This document shows positions 24,180 to 35,342 of a stretch of DNA of 64,000 nt, piece by piece. A model generated the notes under the pieces. The model ran no database searches and was not told where the DNA came from. It was given only the letters and a program-made list of their open reading frames with translations. This stretch comes from Odobenus rosmarus divergens. Lineage: Eukaryota; Chordata; Mammalia; Carnivora; Odobenidae. The position numbers and the translations under genes were made by a program. Every line of letters starts with the position of its first letter. Position 1 is the first letter of the stretch. The stretch is taken from assembly GCF_000321225.1 (NCBI RefSeq), contig NW_004451853.1, positions 210,761-274,760 on the forward strand. The letters run 5' to 3'.

Positions 24180-25205
24180 CTACCTGAATTACCAACTGCA
24201 CAATGGGAGCTGTAGGGTTGTTTTCAGAGGTTTCTGAGGTTGGTTTCAGAGCCTACCCACGGACTGAGCTGCTTGAGGGCTTAGCTTCGAACACTTAGTA
24301 AATGTTTTCAGGTGGAAAACTTCTATGAGAAACTGTATTTTGAATTATAAACAACCTATTTATAAGCAGACTTTAGTAAGAAAGTCCATCTGTAAATTAG
24401 AAGCTAAATATATACATGTGAGTATATATGTGAATATATACGTGCATATGTTAAATATGAATTTGGATATCAGGTAACTGACGATCAGTTCCCAACCTCT
24501 AGCAAACTTAAATTCTTATCATTGGCATGAATAGACCCACTGTATGTTAGGAAGTGACACTCGTGATCATTTCGGTATTTCCTCGGTGCAATATACTGTC
24601 TGTTGAAAACACTATTAAATTGATCTTTACTCCTGCGGTCTTTGTGACAGATCAACTAAAAATATTGTCTTCCACTAACCTCCAATGAAGCGATCTGTCT
24701 TATAAGAATACAATTTTAGGACCCCATTTACTGCATTATGGTGAAATTTCATTTTATATTCTCACACTTATGCAAATATGCCATTTTGAACATATGCTTA
24801 GAGAGGATGCAAAGACTGCTGGCAATCCAGCCACTTAGCTCAGACAACTGACAATAGTATCTTTTTTTAAAGCTACATCAGAGCTTCCCCTTACTTTGAA
24901 GATGACAAATTGCTCTTCATAATCCCCTAACAACATAATCCTGCATTGCATCGTCCATTTTAGAGGACAGACAATATCATGGGCTTACAAATTAAAGTCT
25001 GGAAATTTTAGGTCTGCGAAGAAGTTGAACAATACATTCCTGATTAGAGAAATATGCAAAGACTGCCTTCCAGATGCACTTTGCATTTATAAAACATTTC
25101 CATAACACTTACAGACATGTGGACATAAATGATACCCTATTTGCCATGTCTGCACGTATGTTCATGAAATTAGATTAGAGATAGCAGATTTGCTAAGAAG
25201 AGGAG
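24180..25205. other. Unique AT-rich non-coding DNA
   Basis: No open frame of note and no recognisable repeat over 1 kb. It is a candidate for constrained non-coding DNA on appearance only. Confidence 0.45.
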
Positions 25206-25209
25206 ACTT

Positions 25210-25318
25210 TAATTCTTGATTCAGCTCTGCCTTTACTAGCTGTTTGACCCTGAACAAGCCACCTGACTTCTCTGGGCTTTGGTTCCCTCCTTTGTAAAAC
25301 AGAGATTTGGATTAAATG
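25210..25318 (-). repeat. MIR SINE fragment, antisense
   Basis: Shows 'gattcagctctgcctttactagctgtttgaccctgaacaagcc' and 'ctgggctttggttccctcctttgtaaaacagag', the reverse-complement MIR core. A SINE inserted just downstream, at 25334. Confidence 0.8.
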
Positions 25319-25333
25319 ACTTTGCCACATCCA

Positions 25334-25487
25334 GGGGCGCCTGGGTGGCTCAGTCGGTTAAGTGTCTGCCTTCAGCTCAGGTCATAATCCCGGGGTCCTG
25401 GGATCGAGCCTGCTTCTTCCTCTCCTGCCCTCCGCCCCCTCTGTCAAATACGTGAATGAATAAATCTTTTAAATAAATAAATAAATA
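25334..25487 (+). mobile_element. Carnivoran SINE with internal deletion
   Basis: Head ggggcgcctgggtggctcag and tail aataaatcttttaaataaataa are present, flanked by a 15-bp duplication (actttgccacatcca at 25319-25333; actttgccccatcca at 25488-25502). The middle jumps from gggatcgagcc straight to tgcttcttcc, losing about 30 bases found in the other copies. The break falls at an agcc repeat, which fits a microhomology or template-slip deletion. Confidence 0.94.
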
Positions 25488-25502
25488 ACTTTGCCCCATC
25501 CA

Positions 25503-26256
25503 GTATTCTATATGATATCTTTAACCTTTTGGGGTCTCCATTTCCACAAATAGAAAACTGGTTATAAACTATCCACCTTTTTTTTATCTTAGGATTCTCT
25601 TAAGGATCAAAAGAAAAAGTATATGGAAATGAGCTTGGGAAATTGCAAAGTGCTATGCAAATGTAAGTTTTTAAAGAGAAATAGTCACATTCATATACTG
25701 TCCAAATCTTTTGCGTGTTTGCTTAGTCTGGACCCCAAGGTAGATACAGTGGAGTTTAAGACTCAGCTCTGCCGATCCATCTACATATCATCTAGAAAGC
25801 TGAGAGTTAGTTCCATTTTTGACAAGCTATGGGAGATGGCCTAAAGTCCAGACAAAGAAACATTGTTTAGAGCCAGAAACTGAAGCATCCTCCTAATACC
25901 ACAATATGCAATAGGGCGCTGCTGTAGGCTGCCTTCTTTAGCAACTCAAACTGGAATGTCCCCTAAAAGCCACACACAAAACGTGTCTACCAGACTAAAA
26001 TAAAGGAAAGCAACCTCTTCAGGTAAAGGTAAAGCATTACTGCCATTAGGAAGGACATTATTCACCATAAGACAGGCAGCCCTATAAAATCTGGCATGGA
26101 AGACATGGAAGTCCAACAGACTCGACTTGATTTGAAGAACACCAAGGGTGTCTGCACATCCGTGAAGCACTGTCGGTGTGATGGCTAAGTATTATCAAAG
26201 ACATTGTGGGATCATTGATCCTATTACTCACTAAAGCCCATCAGGGCAGAATGTCC
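25503..26256. other. Unique non-coding DNA
   Basis: No supported gene or repeat. Small frames on both strands around 25623-26170 are without features. Confidence 0.5.
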
Positions 26257-26270
26257 TAAAAACCAATGCA

Positions 26271-26488
26271 GGGGCGCCTGGATGGCTCAGTTGGTTAAGC
26301 GACTGCCTTCGGCTCAGGTCATGATCCTGGAGTCCCGGGATCAAGTCCCGCATCAGGCTCCCTGCTCAGCGGGGAGTCTGCTTCTCCCTCTGACCCTCTT
26401 CCCTCTCGTGCTTTCTATCTCTCATTCTCTCTCTCTCTCTCAAAATAAATAAAATTTTAAAAAAAGCTTAAAAAAAATAAAAATAAAA
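26271..26488 (+). mobile_element. Carnivoran SINE (SINEC)
   Basis: Head ggggcgcctggatggctcag with a 'ggagtcccgggatcaagtcccgcatcaggc' middle and a long A-rich tail with taaaat repeats. A perfect 14-bp duplication, taaaaaccaatgca, lies at 26257-26270 and 26489-26502. Confidence 0.95.
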
Positions 26489-26569
26489 TAAAAACCAATG
26501 CATTCACACCTTTTCTTTCTCGCTTCCCCCTGGTCCAGGCAGCGTCCTTAGCAAGAACACAGTAATCGT

Positions 26570-26830
26570 GAAGAGCTGGCCTTTGGAGCTGCCACTGGCA
26601 GGTTTGAATCCTGGGTTTGTCACTTGCCTGCTCTGTGGAATTAGGCAAAGTGCTTAAATTCTTTGTGCCTCAGTTTCCCCTTGTATTAAGGAAACTGCCC
26701 CTCAATTTCCAACTGTAATAGAAGAACAATATATAATAAGGTCCATATAGATTATATACAGATATATCCATAAAACGCTCAGCACCATGCCTAGCATAGA
26801 GGATTATTGAGAGGATTATCAGCCAGGATT
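26570..26830 (-). repeat. MIR SINE, antisense
   Basis: Contains 'cctttggagctgccactggcaggtttgaatcctgggtttgtcacttgcctgctctgtgg', 'ctttgtgcctcagtttccccttgta' and 'acgctcagcaccatgcctagcata'. This is nearly the full MIR order in reverse complement and one of the clearest copies in the window. Confidence 0.85.
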
Positions 26831-27095
26831 ATCAAGATTCACTGAGAGATTAAGGCTGTCCATCTTATATTCTGACCCTCTCTTCTAATTCTCCCTAACT
26901 CCCCTAAATATTTTATAACTGCTAGTTATGACTTATTAGTATATCATAGGGTCAGTTTAGTGGGATACAATCACCAATTATTTAGAGAAAAATGCAATGC
27001 AATGCAAAGGGACAGAACATAAAAGAATAAAATAGAATAGGAAATATATCACATGTAATGAGATTAATATGTGCAACTGGGGGAAGGAGGACCAG

Positions 27096-27097
<2 letters not shown>

Positions 27098-27131
<34 letters not shown>
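27098..27131. repeat. (GT)n microsatellite
   Basis: About 17 uninterrupted GT units. Likely polymorphic and able to adopt Z-DNA. Confidence 0.95.
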
Positions 27132-27135
<4 letters not shown>

Positions 27136-27303
27136 GAGATAAGGATGAAAAATATATTTTCTAATGTGGGACACTATCAAAAATGAAGCTACAACTCTCA
27201 GCCCTTTCATTGTGCCCTCTGGAATCCATAGTCCATGGTGAACAAAATTCCCTATATTCTCAGACTCTTTTCTGAATGGTCCTCTTGACGTCTTACTGTA
27301 ACT

Positions 27304-27350
27304 CAGTGTTTTTCAAACTTGAAGTGCATCAGGGTCTCCTGGAGAACTCT
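27304..27350 (+). mobile_element. hAT-Charlie MITE (MER20-like), left part
   Basis: Starts with cagtgtttttcaaacttg, close to the hAT terminal repeat CAGTGGTTCTCAAA, then 'gtgcatcagggtctcctggagaac'. The element stops abruptly and resumes at 27683 after an LTR insertion. Confidence 0.75.
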
Positions 27351-27682
27351 GTAGTAGACAGCCACTAAAATAATCCCTAATAATCCCTCACTCCTAGTAT
27401 TCACACACTGTGTAATACCTTCCAATGTGAGTTGAAGTCACAACTCACTTCTTATGAATAGAACACAGAAGTCATTATTTATCACTTCTAAGACTACACC
27501 AGCCTCAAGATAACAGCTGACCAGCCAATAGCTGACCGTAGCCCCACAACAGAACTTGAACCAGAGGCACCCAGCTAATGTTCCCAGATTCCAGATCCTC
27601 AAACGTTGGAAGATAATGTCCATTGTTTTCGGCTGCTGAGTTTTGGCAGAATTTGTTACACAGCAATACATAACCAATACAG
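27350..27682 (+). mobile_element. Solitary MaLR/ERVL-type LTR inside a hAT element
   Basis: Begins tgtagtagacagcc and ends 'ctgagttttggcagaatttgttacacagcaatacataaccaatacag', the 3' end shared by a set of old ERVL/MaLR-type LTRs. It carries no internal retroviral genes. The hAT sequence continues on both sides, so this LTR inserted later than the hAT element. Subfamily not assigned. Confidence 0.7.
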
Positions 27683-27836
27683 GTTTGTTAAAACATAAGT
27701 TGCTGAGCCCATCCCCAGAGGTCCTGATTCACTATGTTGGCGGTGGTGGCGGGGGGGGGGGTGGCAAGATCTGGAATTCTGTCAAGTTCCCAACGGGATG
27801 ATGCTGATTTGGAAGAACACATTGAGAAGACTGTTC
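27683..27836 (+). mobile_element. hAT-Charlie MITE (MER20-like), right part
   Basis: Continues with 'gtttgttaaaacataagttgctgagcccatccccagaggtcctgattcacta', then 'gatgatgctgatttgg' and a degraded terminal repeat, 'cattgagaagactgtt'. A ggcggtggtggcgg and poly-G run (about 27738-27761) interrupts the middle. Confidence 0.75.
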
Positions 27837-28289
27837 TATCTGAACCCAGGTTCTCACTGAGGACCCCACTTCCCCTAGAACCCTCTTGAGTGAGAGCTGT
27901 TTCATTTTGCTTCCTCTCTCTCTCACAGCCCATCATCTACTGGGCATTCCCTTCCATACCTCATCAACCCTCCCCCGCCCACTCTCCCTAGCTCAGAAAG
28001 TGATTCCATCTCTTCTTTATCTGGAAGGAAGCTGCCAGATAATCTTTTCCAGGATCCAATCTACTCTGTAATGATTAGGCTCTGATCAATTTGCCAATCC
28101 TATTGCTAAGAAAGGCTCTTTTCTCTCTCAGATACCTGACCCTCACAATTGAAAGCTGGCTTCCAAGGCCATTGTTTCTGAAATGCCATGTTAAAATTCC
28201 CTAGTCCCAAGGGGTAGAATGGGTAGAAAAGCAAGAACCCTCAAAAAGGCAAAATGAATCATACATTTCAAAATGTTATCCCACATGGC

Positions 28290-28660
28290 AGATTGCATTA
28301 CCAGCTCCCTGTATCCATGTTCACCTCTCCCTGTATTCATGCCCCTTTGCCATGTAATTTCTTCATAGCTCCCACTCAAAGCTGGACCCAGCCACATGAC
28401 TTGCTTTGACCAATGGGAGGCTAGCAAATGCCATCACAAGCATAGACACGAAGGTATTGCACTATTGGACTTGCTCACTCTTGCCCCGTGTCATTACTGG
28501 AGCGTATGTCCTGGCTTGCCTGCTGGAGGCTAAAAGACACATAGGGCAGAGCCAAGTCACCACAGTCCTCCCAGTCAGTGCCATTCTAGATCAGCCAACA
28601 ACCAACCAATCCCTGAGCCAAAATCAGCAGACCTGCCTAACAGACAGACTCACAGCTGAG
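28290..28660 (+). mobile_element. Old LTR-like sequence, subfamily unassigned
   Basis: The block 'cacatgacttgctttgaccaatggg' and later 'gagccaaaatcagcagacctgcc' recall the same LTR group as 32816-33366. It is badly decayed, with unclear ends. Confidence 0.4.
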
Positions 28661-28689
28661 CACCGGTGTGTGAGGGAGCCTTACTGAGA

Positions 28690-29805
28690 TCAACCAGATC
28701 CAGACCATATCACCTAAAGCCCTCAAACACCTGAGCAACATAGTCACTATTATCAATTGTCTGTTACATATTTGATAAAATGATATGAGGAAACACTTTG
28801 CTCTAAAGGTAGATCCCGAATGAGATCCTATATATTTACCAGAATTTTATTTATAAAATTTGGTAAATTTGTTGTTTATTAGAATTAAAAAATATACACA
28901 CATAGACCTAATCCATCATGTAACCATTGTGCCCTATAACTTCAAGTATCCATCACTGCATTCATGGGGAGTGGGGAAGGTGGACAGGGAGGTTTTGCTG
29001 CATGAGAGGGGATTTCTGCTAAATAATTGATGGATTTGAATCTCTGCACACAATGCGCCCGGAGACTGCTCCCCATCTCTGAATACAATTAGAAGAAGGT
29101 ACTGACCGCATCCCAGGTCAAGCAGCTGGGATCATCATGGAAGGTTTCTCTCTCTCTCTCTCCAAAACACTGGTTTGTCCTGGATGAGAAGCAAACATGC
29201 TCTGCCCTGGTTTCCTCAGAAGGAGTGACTGTGGGCCCTCCGCAACCAGCGGTAGACACCGAGCTAAGAAAGCACCTCTCAGCACTGGTGCTCTTGTCTG
29301 CAACCAGGGGACTATGAACCTGCAGACTCCAATGGTAGGAGATGCACTGTATTTCCCTTGGGTGCCTGCCCCTCAATAAATAGCACCTACTTGAAGAGCT
29401 CGGATGTCAAAAAGGCTTAACCTCATCTGTCTTATTTGAGCAGGACGGGACTAAGACATTTTGAAACTCGAAGCATTAGCAAGATCATGGGGCCCACTGC
29501 CAAGTGCCATTCAAAATAATATGTTTTTTAATGCTGCAAAACTTCGTGTATGCTGGGATCTAGCTGTTCTGACTGCAAACTTTCTGACAAACTCCAGAAA
29601 GCCCAACCTATTTGGATGGATTTTGTTTGTTTATTTGAGGGGGAGAGAGAAGTTGTTGTTTTGCTGGTTTTTAAAGCACGTATTGAACTCTTCTCATCGG
29701 TAAATCAATCTATCTGCAGATTAGAAAAGACTGCAGGGAAGCTACAGTTTTGTTTTGTTTTTTACCTGGGCCTGGCAGATTGACCTGATGAGGGGCATCC
29801 ACTTT
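28690..29805. other. Unique non-coding DNA
   Basis: No supported gene. A short (CT)n run sits at 29149-29162. Frames at 29089-29379 mirror each other on both strands and have no domain. Confidence 0.5.
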
Positions 29806-29822
29806 AAAATGGAAACAATGTA

Positions 29823-30029
29823 GGGGTGCCTGGGTGGCTCAGTTGGTTAAGCGACTGCCTTCGGCTCAGGTTATGATCCTGGAGTCCCTGGATCGAGTCC
29901 CTGGATCAAGTCCCGCATCAGGCTCCCTGCTCGTCAGGGAGTCTGCTTCTCCCTCTGACCCTCCCCTTTCTCATGTGCTCTCTCTCTCTCTCAAATAAAT
30001 AACTAAATAAAAATCTTAAAAAATAAAAT
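29823..30029 (+). mobile_element. Carnivoran SINE with internal duplication
   Basis: Head ggggtgcctgggtggctcag and aaataaataactaaataaaaatctt tail. A perfect 17-bp duplication, aaaatggaaacaatgta, lies at 29806-29822 and 30030-30046. The middle repeats a ccctggatcgagt / ccctggatcaagt unit (about 29886-29911) that occurs once in sister copies. Confidence 0.95.
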
Positions 30030-30046
30030 AAAATGGAAACAATGTA

Positions 30047-31424
30047 TACCAACAGCAAACTTTCACTGATAAATACAAGATAGGTAAAGTTTCATGGGTG
30101 CTTTGGAAAACAACTGATTTCTGAATGTGATTGCATTTATAGGATAAAACTCTAACTGGTAATAGAAGTTCGGCCTATCAATGTTTACTTTGAATACTAT
30201 TTTTACTTTATAACCTGCTAACCACCCTTCTGATATTTTTAGCCTGCTTTTACATCTTAATGAGATGTAATGTTCAGAAAAGCCTAAAATGCTAGCATTC
30301 AGAGAGGAGTTGATGTATAAAATAGAGTTTTCCTCCTCATAAATGGGGCCTGCCCTTCTGAATCCCAGACTTAGCCCCAACACAGCTTAGGACTCCCTGG
30401 GTTAAGAAAGGTGTTTATTCTCCAAAGAACTGTAAATGTAATGCATGTGATAGTTATTCATAGAATGGCTAAATAATTCCATCATCCAGAGAGAAAACTA
30501 GAACGCAAACTGTGGCGTTGTTTCCTGATCAGATTTTTTAAAGGTAAAATCCTCACTGTCCTTAACTCAGACCTCTCTCATTCTTGACAAAGAGGCAATC
30601 TCCTCATTCTTGGTGTTTAACAGGAGGCAACGACTTTGGAATTCTCCCCCATTTCAAGTGCCCGCAGAACCGCTCCTGTCTTTTACAAGCATCCAGAAGC
30701 CTGGTTGCAAAAACAAACCCTATGGGGAAAAAAAACGGTGGATGAATTCACCCGAAGTGCAAATTACCTCGAGACTCAGGCTCCCCTTTTCTGTAGAACT
30801 AACAAGTGAATCTTAAAGTCCAGACAAAAAAAACCCCACTGAAGTGAGCCTTTGAGAGACATTTGTGCGGGTGAGGACAGCATTTTCATGGTAATTTGTT
30901 AATGTTCTTGCAGAGCAGGGGTAATTTACTGCAGTAAAATCCAGCTAATAGTCGTAGAGATTTGAGGCCTTCTTCAGGGAGGGCGTGCACGCCCACAGGC
31001 TGGCTGCTGCCTGCAAGGCTCCCATAGCCACTCACAGATCCCCTGCTAAACTTTGTTACGGCTGGACCTGCTGGACACCCCTGCTCTGCCCACTTCCCCC
31101 ACCTTTCAGCCTCAGAGGCAGTGCCCAGCTGGGGTGAGAGAGAGTAGGAGCAAGGAGTTTGGGGAGAGGTGGGGCAGAAGGCTTGGTGTTCAGGACACTC
31201 AAACTCCGAGAGGTCTTAACCCGACAGCTCTCTTTTGGGGCAGTCTGTCAAGAACAAGACAAAAAAGATAAAAGGAATGATGTGTAAAAGACATCTATCA
31301 ATACTATTCATTTGCTTTTCTGATTATGAAAAAGATTCCCATTCATTATAGGTTTTCAAAAAAACAAAAGACCCAAAAGGGGACAAAATCACCAGTAATT
31401 CTATCTAGATATCTTGATTCAGTT
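30047..31424. other. Unique DNA, possible conserved block
   Basis: No supported gene. About 30870-30980 ('tttcatggtaatttgttaatg', 'gggtaatttactgcagtaaaatcc') is AT-rich and repeat-free and may be conserved non-coding DNA. About 31045-31250 is GC-richer but has too few CpG to be an island. Confidence 0.45.
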
Positions 31425-31437
31425 CCTTCCAGTCTTT

Positions 31438-31662
31438 CTTTTTTTTTTAAAGATTTTATTTATTTATTTGAGAGAGAAAACGTGCATGTGCAAAAGACAA
31501 GAGAGAGAGCGCGCACAAGCAGGAAGAGTGGTAGAGGGGGACGGAGAAGCAGACTCCCCACTGAGCAAGGAGCCCGATGCATGCGGGGCTGGATCCCAGG
31601 ACCCCAGGATCATGACCTGAGCTGAAGGCAGATGCTTAACCAACTGAGCCACCCAGGAGCCC
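31438..31662 (-). mobile_element. Carnivoran SINE (SINEC), antisense
   Basis: T tract, aaagattttatttatttattt, a GA-rich segment enlarged by a gcgcgcacaagc stretch, then tgagccacccaggagcccc. A 13-bp duplication, ccttccagtcttt, lies at 31425-31437 and 31663-31675. Confidence 0.95.
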
Positions 31663-31739
31663 CCTTCCAGTCTTTTTCTATGCAGAATTTAATTACTCTA
31701 TGCAACTTCATTGTGAATGAATCCTTTTTTTTTTTTTTT

Positions 31740-32060
31740 GAAAATAAGATTCTTATAGCCACCTAGTATCATTGTCTGTATGCACTGTAAGTCATAGAAT
31801 GTTCCTGTTAGAGGACCACAGCAGTGGCTCCCATTATTGCATAACTATAAATAACATTGTAGGGACCATCCGTGTACAGAAATCTTGGTCTCACACTCTA
31901 TCTATTTTATTAAGATGGATTCTCAGAAGGGATGAGTGGTATCAACAGATATGGACATGTCAACGTACTTGGTACATAAAATCGAGTCAAACTGCTTTCC
32001 AGAAAAGCTGCAGCCATTACACAGAACAGGAGTCCCATATTAATGCCCTTCAGCCACATT
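31740..32060 (-). repeat. Possible old L1 3' fragment, antisense
   Basis: Phrases such as 'aagatggattctcagaagggatgagtgg' and 'caaactgctttccagaaaagctgcagccattacac' resemble the reverse complement of old L1M 3' sequence (the 'ctgggtcaaaggg ... gccctccaaaaaggttgtacca' block). Heavily decayed. Confidence 0.35.
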
Positions 32061-32214
32061 CAGTTTTTAATCTGTGCTCATTTGACAGGCAAAATTACAG
32101 ATGGAAAGTTACTTTTTCAGTTTATGGATACAAAATGCATTATGTATAGCTTGGTTTTCTCATAAAATTAACAAATCTGGCCCATTTGGGAAGGCATAAA
32201 ATCAGTCACTGAGA

Positions 32215-32330
32215 ACTGAAAGTGACCTCACAGAGCACATGATCTGCCAGGTGAAGTGGTTTGCCCAGGGTCATGCAAACATTTAGTGATGAACTTGGAA
32301 CTAAAACCAGGAATTGTTCTAATTCCCACC
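32215..32330 (+). repeat. MIR SINE fragment
   Basis: Holds 'gaagtggtttgcccagggtcatgcaaacatttagtgatgaacttggaac', the 3' half of MIR in sense direction. Confidence 0.55.
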
Positions 32331-32815
32331 CCACTGTTGTGAAGTACAGACTTTTAGTAAAAATAAAGCCTACTTTAAAATATGGAAAGAACAGAGAGAT
32401 GGAGGGGAGTTTTGAAGGTCATTAGATAAACTTTGTCCCCATCGATTGTCCACATCTTTACAGCAGTGCACAAGGCAAGCACTCCGGCACCCAGCAGCTC
32501 ATCATCACCTTCCACCTCTCCCAGAGGGTCCCTTTGGAGGAGAGGGGTCACAAAATGCGAATTTGTTTCTGAGTTAACCAGAGCCAGTTGTCAGGGGGAG
32601 CTCAGTCCATTCTGAAAATATCTCAAGTGACAATCTAAAATCAAATATAAATAACTCTTTCTTGCCTCTCTGTCTTTCCTCCCGAGTTGTCTGTGGCCCT
32701 TTTATGGCAAGAACATGAAAGTCATGGGCCTGACTGAAGACTTTCTATGATACCACCTTTCACATCTAAAACCACCTTTTAATTTCTGCATTCAAATGTC
32801 CTCTCCATCTGACCC

Positions 32816-33366
32816 TGTCGTGGCTTTAGAATGGAGTCACAAATTCTTCCTGATGCCAGGACGTGTCTGTGTCCCCTCCCCTTGAATCTGGGCAAGACTT
32901 CTTTGACCAATAGAGCACAGGAGAAGGGATGCCACGTGATGCACGAGGCTAAGTGACAGAAAGCAATACGGCCTCCTCCTTACCTGCTGGGAACACTTGT
33001 GCTGGGAGATATGAGCCACCACATAAGTCTGACCACCCTGAGGCCACAGTACAATGAAGAAATTCACATCACATGGGGAAGCCACAGGTAGATGTGCTGA
33101 TTGACCTAGCCTTCAAGTCATTCAGCCCAGATGCCAGGCAGAGGGAGTGAAGAAGTCTCCAGACCATTCCAGTACCCAGCCATTTGAGTCAACTTTGGCT
33201 TTCATGTCCTCCCAGATAATGCCCCAAGCATCATGGAACCGAAGCAAGCTATCCCCCTGTGCTTTGGCTGAATTCCTGGCTCACACAATTAATGGGCATA
33301 ATAGAATGATTGTTGTTTTATGTTTGAGGCATTTGTTGTGCACCAGTAAGTAGCTGAAATACAACC
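32816..33366 (+). mobile_element. Old solitary LTR (ERVL/MaLR-like)
   Basis: Blocks 'cccctccccttgaatctgggc', 'ttctttgaccaatagagc' and the 3' end 'aatgattgttgttttatgtttgaggcatttgttgtgcaccagtaag' place it in a group of old mammalian LTRs. No coding region follows, and a second LTR of another subfamily lies just downstream. Confidence 0.6.
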
Positions 33367-33381
33367 ATCTTATTGCATTAC

Positions 33382-33735
33382 TGCTATGATCAAAGGTTTG
33401 TGTCTGCCCCCCAAACCTCAAATTCATATGTTGAAATCCTAATGCCTAGTGTGATGGCCTTAGAAGATGGGACCCTTGAGAGGTGCTTAGGTCATGAGGA
33501 GTGTTATGAATGGAATTAGGGCCATTATAAAAGAGGCCCCAGAGAGGTCCCCTCACACCACATGAGGACACAGCAAGAAATCAGCAGTCCATAAGCCAGA
33601 AGAGGGCCTTCACCAGAACCCAATCATGCAGGCACCCTGATCTTGGACTTCAACCTCCAAAACTGTGAGAAGTAAATTTCTGTTGCTTACAATCCACCAG
33701 TCTGTGGTATTTTGTTACAACAGCCCTAATGGACT
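33382..33735 (+). mobile_element. MaLR LTR (MLT1-like)
   Basis: In order: 'tttgtgtctgccccccaaacctcaaattcatatgttgaaatcctaatgcc', 'taggtcatgagg', 'ccattataaaagaggccccagag', 'catgaggacacagc', 'agccagaagagggccttcaccagaaccc', 'gatcttggacttcaa' and 'aactgtgagaagtaaatttctg'. This is a well-preserved MLT1 solitary LTR with its TATA-like and polyadenylation regions recognisable. Confidence 0.88.
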
Positions 33736-34096
33736 ATTCTCCATCTCTTCCTTTTCCTCACACAGCCCATGAGCTACCATTTCCCCTACTTTCTCTCAAA
33801 AATCTCTGAGGATTGGATTGGGGACATTTGTAACAATATTTAATATAAATATTGTTGATGGTTGCATTGAAAAAGAGACTTGGAAGTCACCCAGAACATG
33901 AGGGGACCTAGAAATTGACTTTCCAGATAACATTAGAATGTCATGTTTTCTCTGCTCTTTTTTTTTTTTTTCGTCATCCATTTCCCAGTTCCTGATGCTT
34001 ATCCACATCTTGAATGTAGAGAATTTCCAGAAACTTCCCATACTCAATCAAGTAAACAACTAACAGGGGTCAATTTCATTAAAAAAAAAAAAGCTA

Positions 34097-34300
34097 CCAC
34101 TTAGCTAAGTGCTATGCTAAACACTTTCCCCACATTATCTTAGTATCTTGAGTGCATGAGTTGTCTTCTTAACCCATTTTACTGAAGAGGAAACTGTGGC
34201 TTAATGAGGCAAAGTAACAGAGCTCCATAATGGTAGAGTCAAGATTTGAACCAGGAGTTATAGGGCCCCAGACCCAGGTGTTAACCACTATCAGTAGTTT
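34097..34300 (+). repeat. MIR SINE
   Basis: Follows the MIR core in sense order: 'cacttagctaagtgctatgc', 'cacattatcttag', 'ttaacccattttactgaagaggaaactgtggc', 'gtcaagatttgaaccaggag' and 'gtgttaaccactat'. Close to full length. Confidence 0.88.
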
Positions 34301-34480
34301 TCAAGTCCTTTGGTCACATTCCATAGTAAGAAATGTATCTTCCATCATGACCAGTGAACACTGCCACACATAGATTACTGCAATAAAAGTGTCAGGAAAC
34401 AATGAATACCTCATCATGTACACAGCACATTGACCTCTATTCTTTTCTGTTTATTTTCCATTTTTAAAAAGGAGGTAGTT

Positions 34481-34706
34481 GGGGTGCCTGGATGGCTCAG
34501 TCGTTAAGCATCTGCCTTCGGCTCAGGTCATGGTCCCAGGGTCCTGGGATGGAGCCCCACATCAGGCTTCCTGCTCAGTGGGGAGCCTGCTTCTCCCTCT
34601 CCCACTCCCCCTACTTGTGCTCTCTCTCTCTCTCTCTCGCTGTGTCTCTCTATGTCAAATAAATAAATAAAATCTTTAATAAATAAATAAATAAATAAAT
34701 AAATAC
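34481..34706 (+). mobile_element. Carnivoran SINE (SINEC, arctoid type)
   Basis: Head ggggtgcctggatggctcag and the body 'gggagcctgcttctccctctcccactccccctacttgtgc' typical of bear, seal or mustelid SINEs. It ends in an unusually long AAT-A tail of nearly ten aaat units. A short duplication, aggtagt, is seen at 34473-34479 and 34712-34718. Confidence 0.92.
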
Positions 34707-34934
34707 AATGTAGGTAGTAACCCATCAAATCAATTGCATTGCCTGCTGCTAATTGTTTACAACACAGACACTACAAAATCATTGCACCTTCTCTAATTGG
34801 ACTTAAAATCTGGGAAGTCATTACCCCAAGACCATTTTCTTCTTTTAAATTGAAGGTCACTACCCACAGGTTAAAACCCAAAGTTTTCATTCAATTTTTT
34901 TTTCATTAGAAACAAGCCTTAAAAGTTCTATCCA

Positions 34935-35309
34935 TCAGGGAATACAAATCAAAACCACAATGAGCTACCACCTCACACCAGTCAGAATGGTTAAAATCAA
35001 CAAGTCAGGAAACAACAAATGTTGATGCAGATGCAGAGAAAGGGGAACCCTCTTACGCTGTTGGCGGGAATGCAAACTGGTGCAACCATTCTGGAAAACA
35101 GTATGGAGGTTCCTTAAAAGTTAAAAATAGAGCTACCCAATGATCCAGCAATTGCACTACTAGGTATGTATCCAAAGGACACAGACATAGTTATTCGAAG
35201 GGCTGAATGCACCCCAATGTTTCTAGCAGCAATGTCCACAGCAGAAAAAATATGGAAAGGGCCCAGATGTCCATCGACAGATGAATGGATAAAGAATATG
35301 TGGGGCGTG

Positions 35310-35342
<33 letters not shown>

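Noticed and set aside
31326..31652. Frames of 62-99 codons on both strands
   Set aside because: They lie mainly within the antisense SINE at 31438-31662; similar peptides appear at 34.5, 46.2, 53.0 and 60.7 kb because the same SINE is translated each time.
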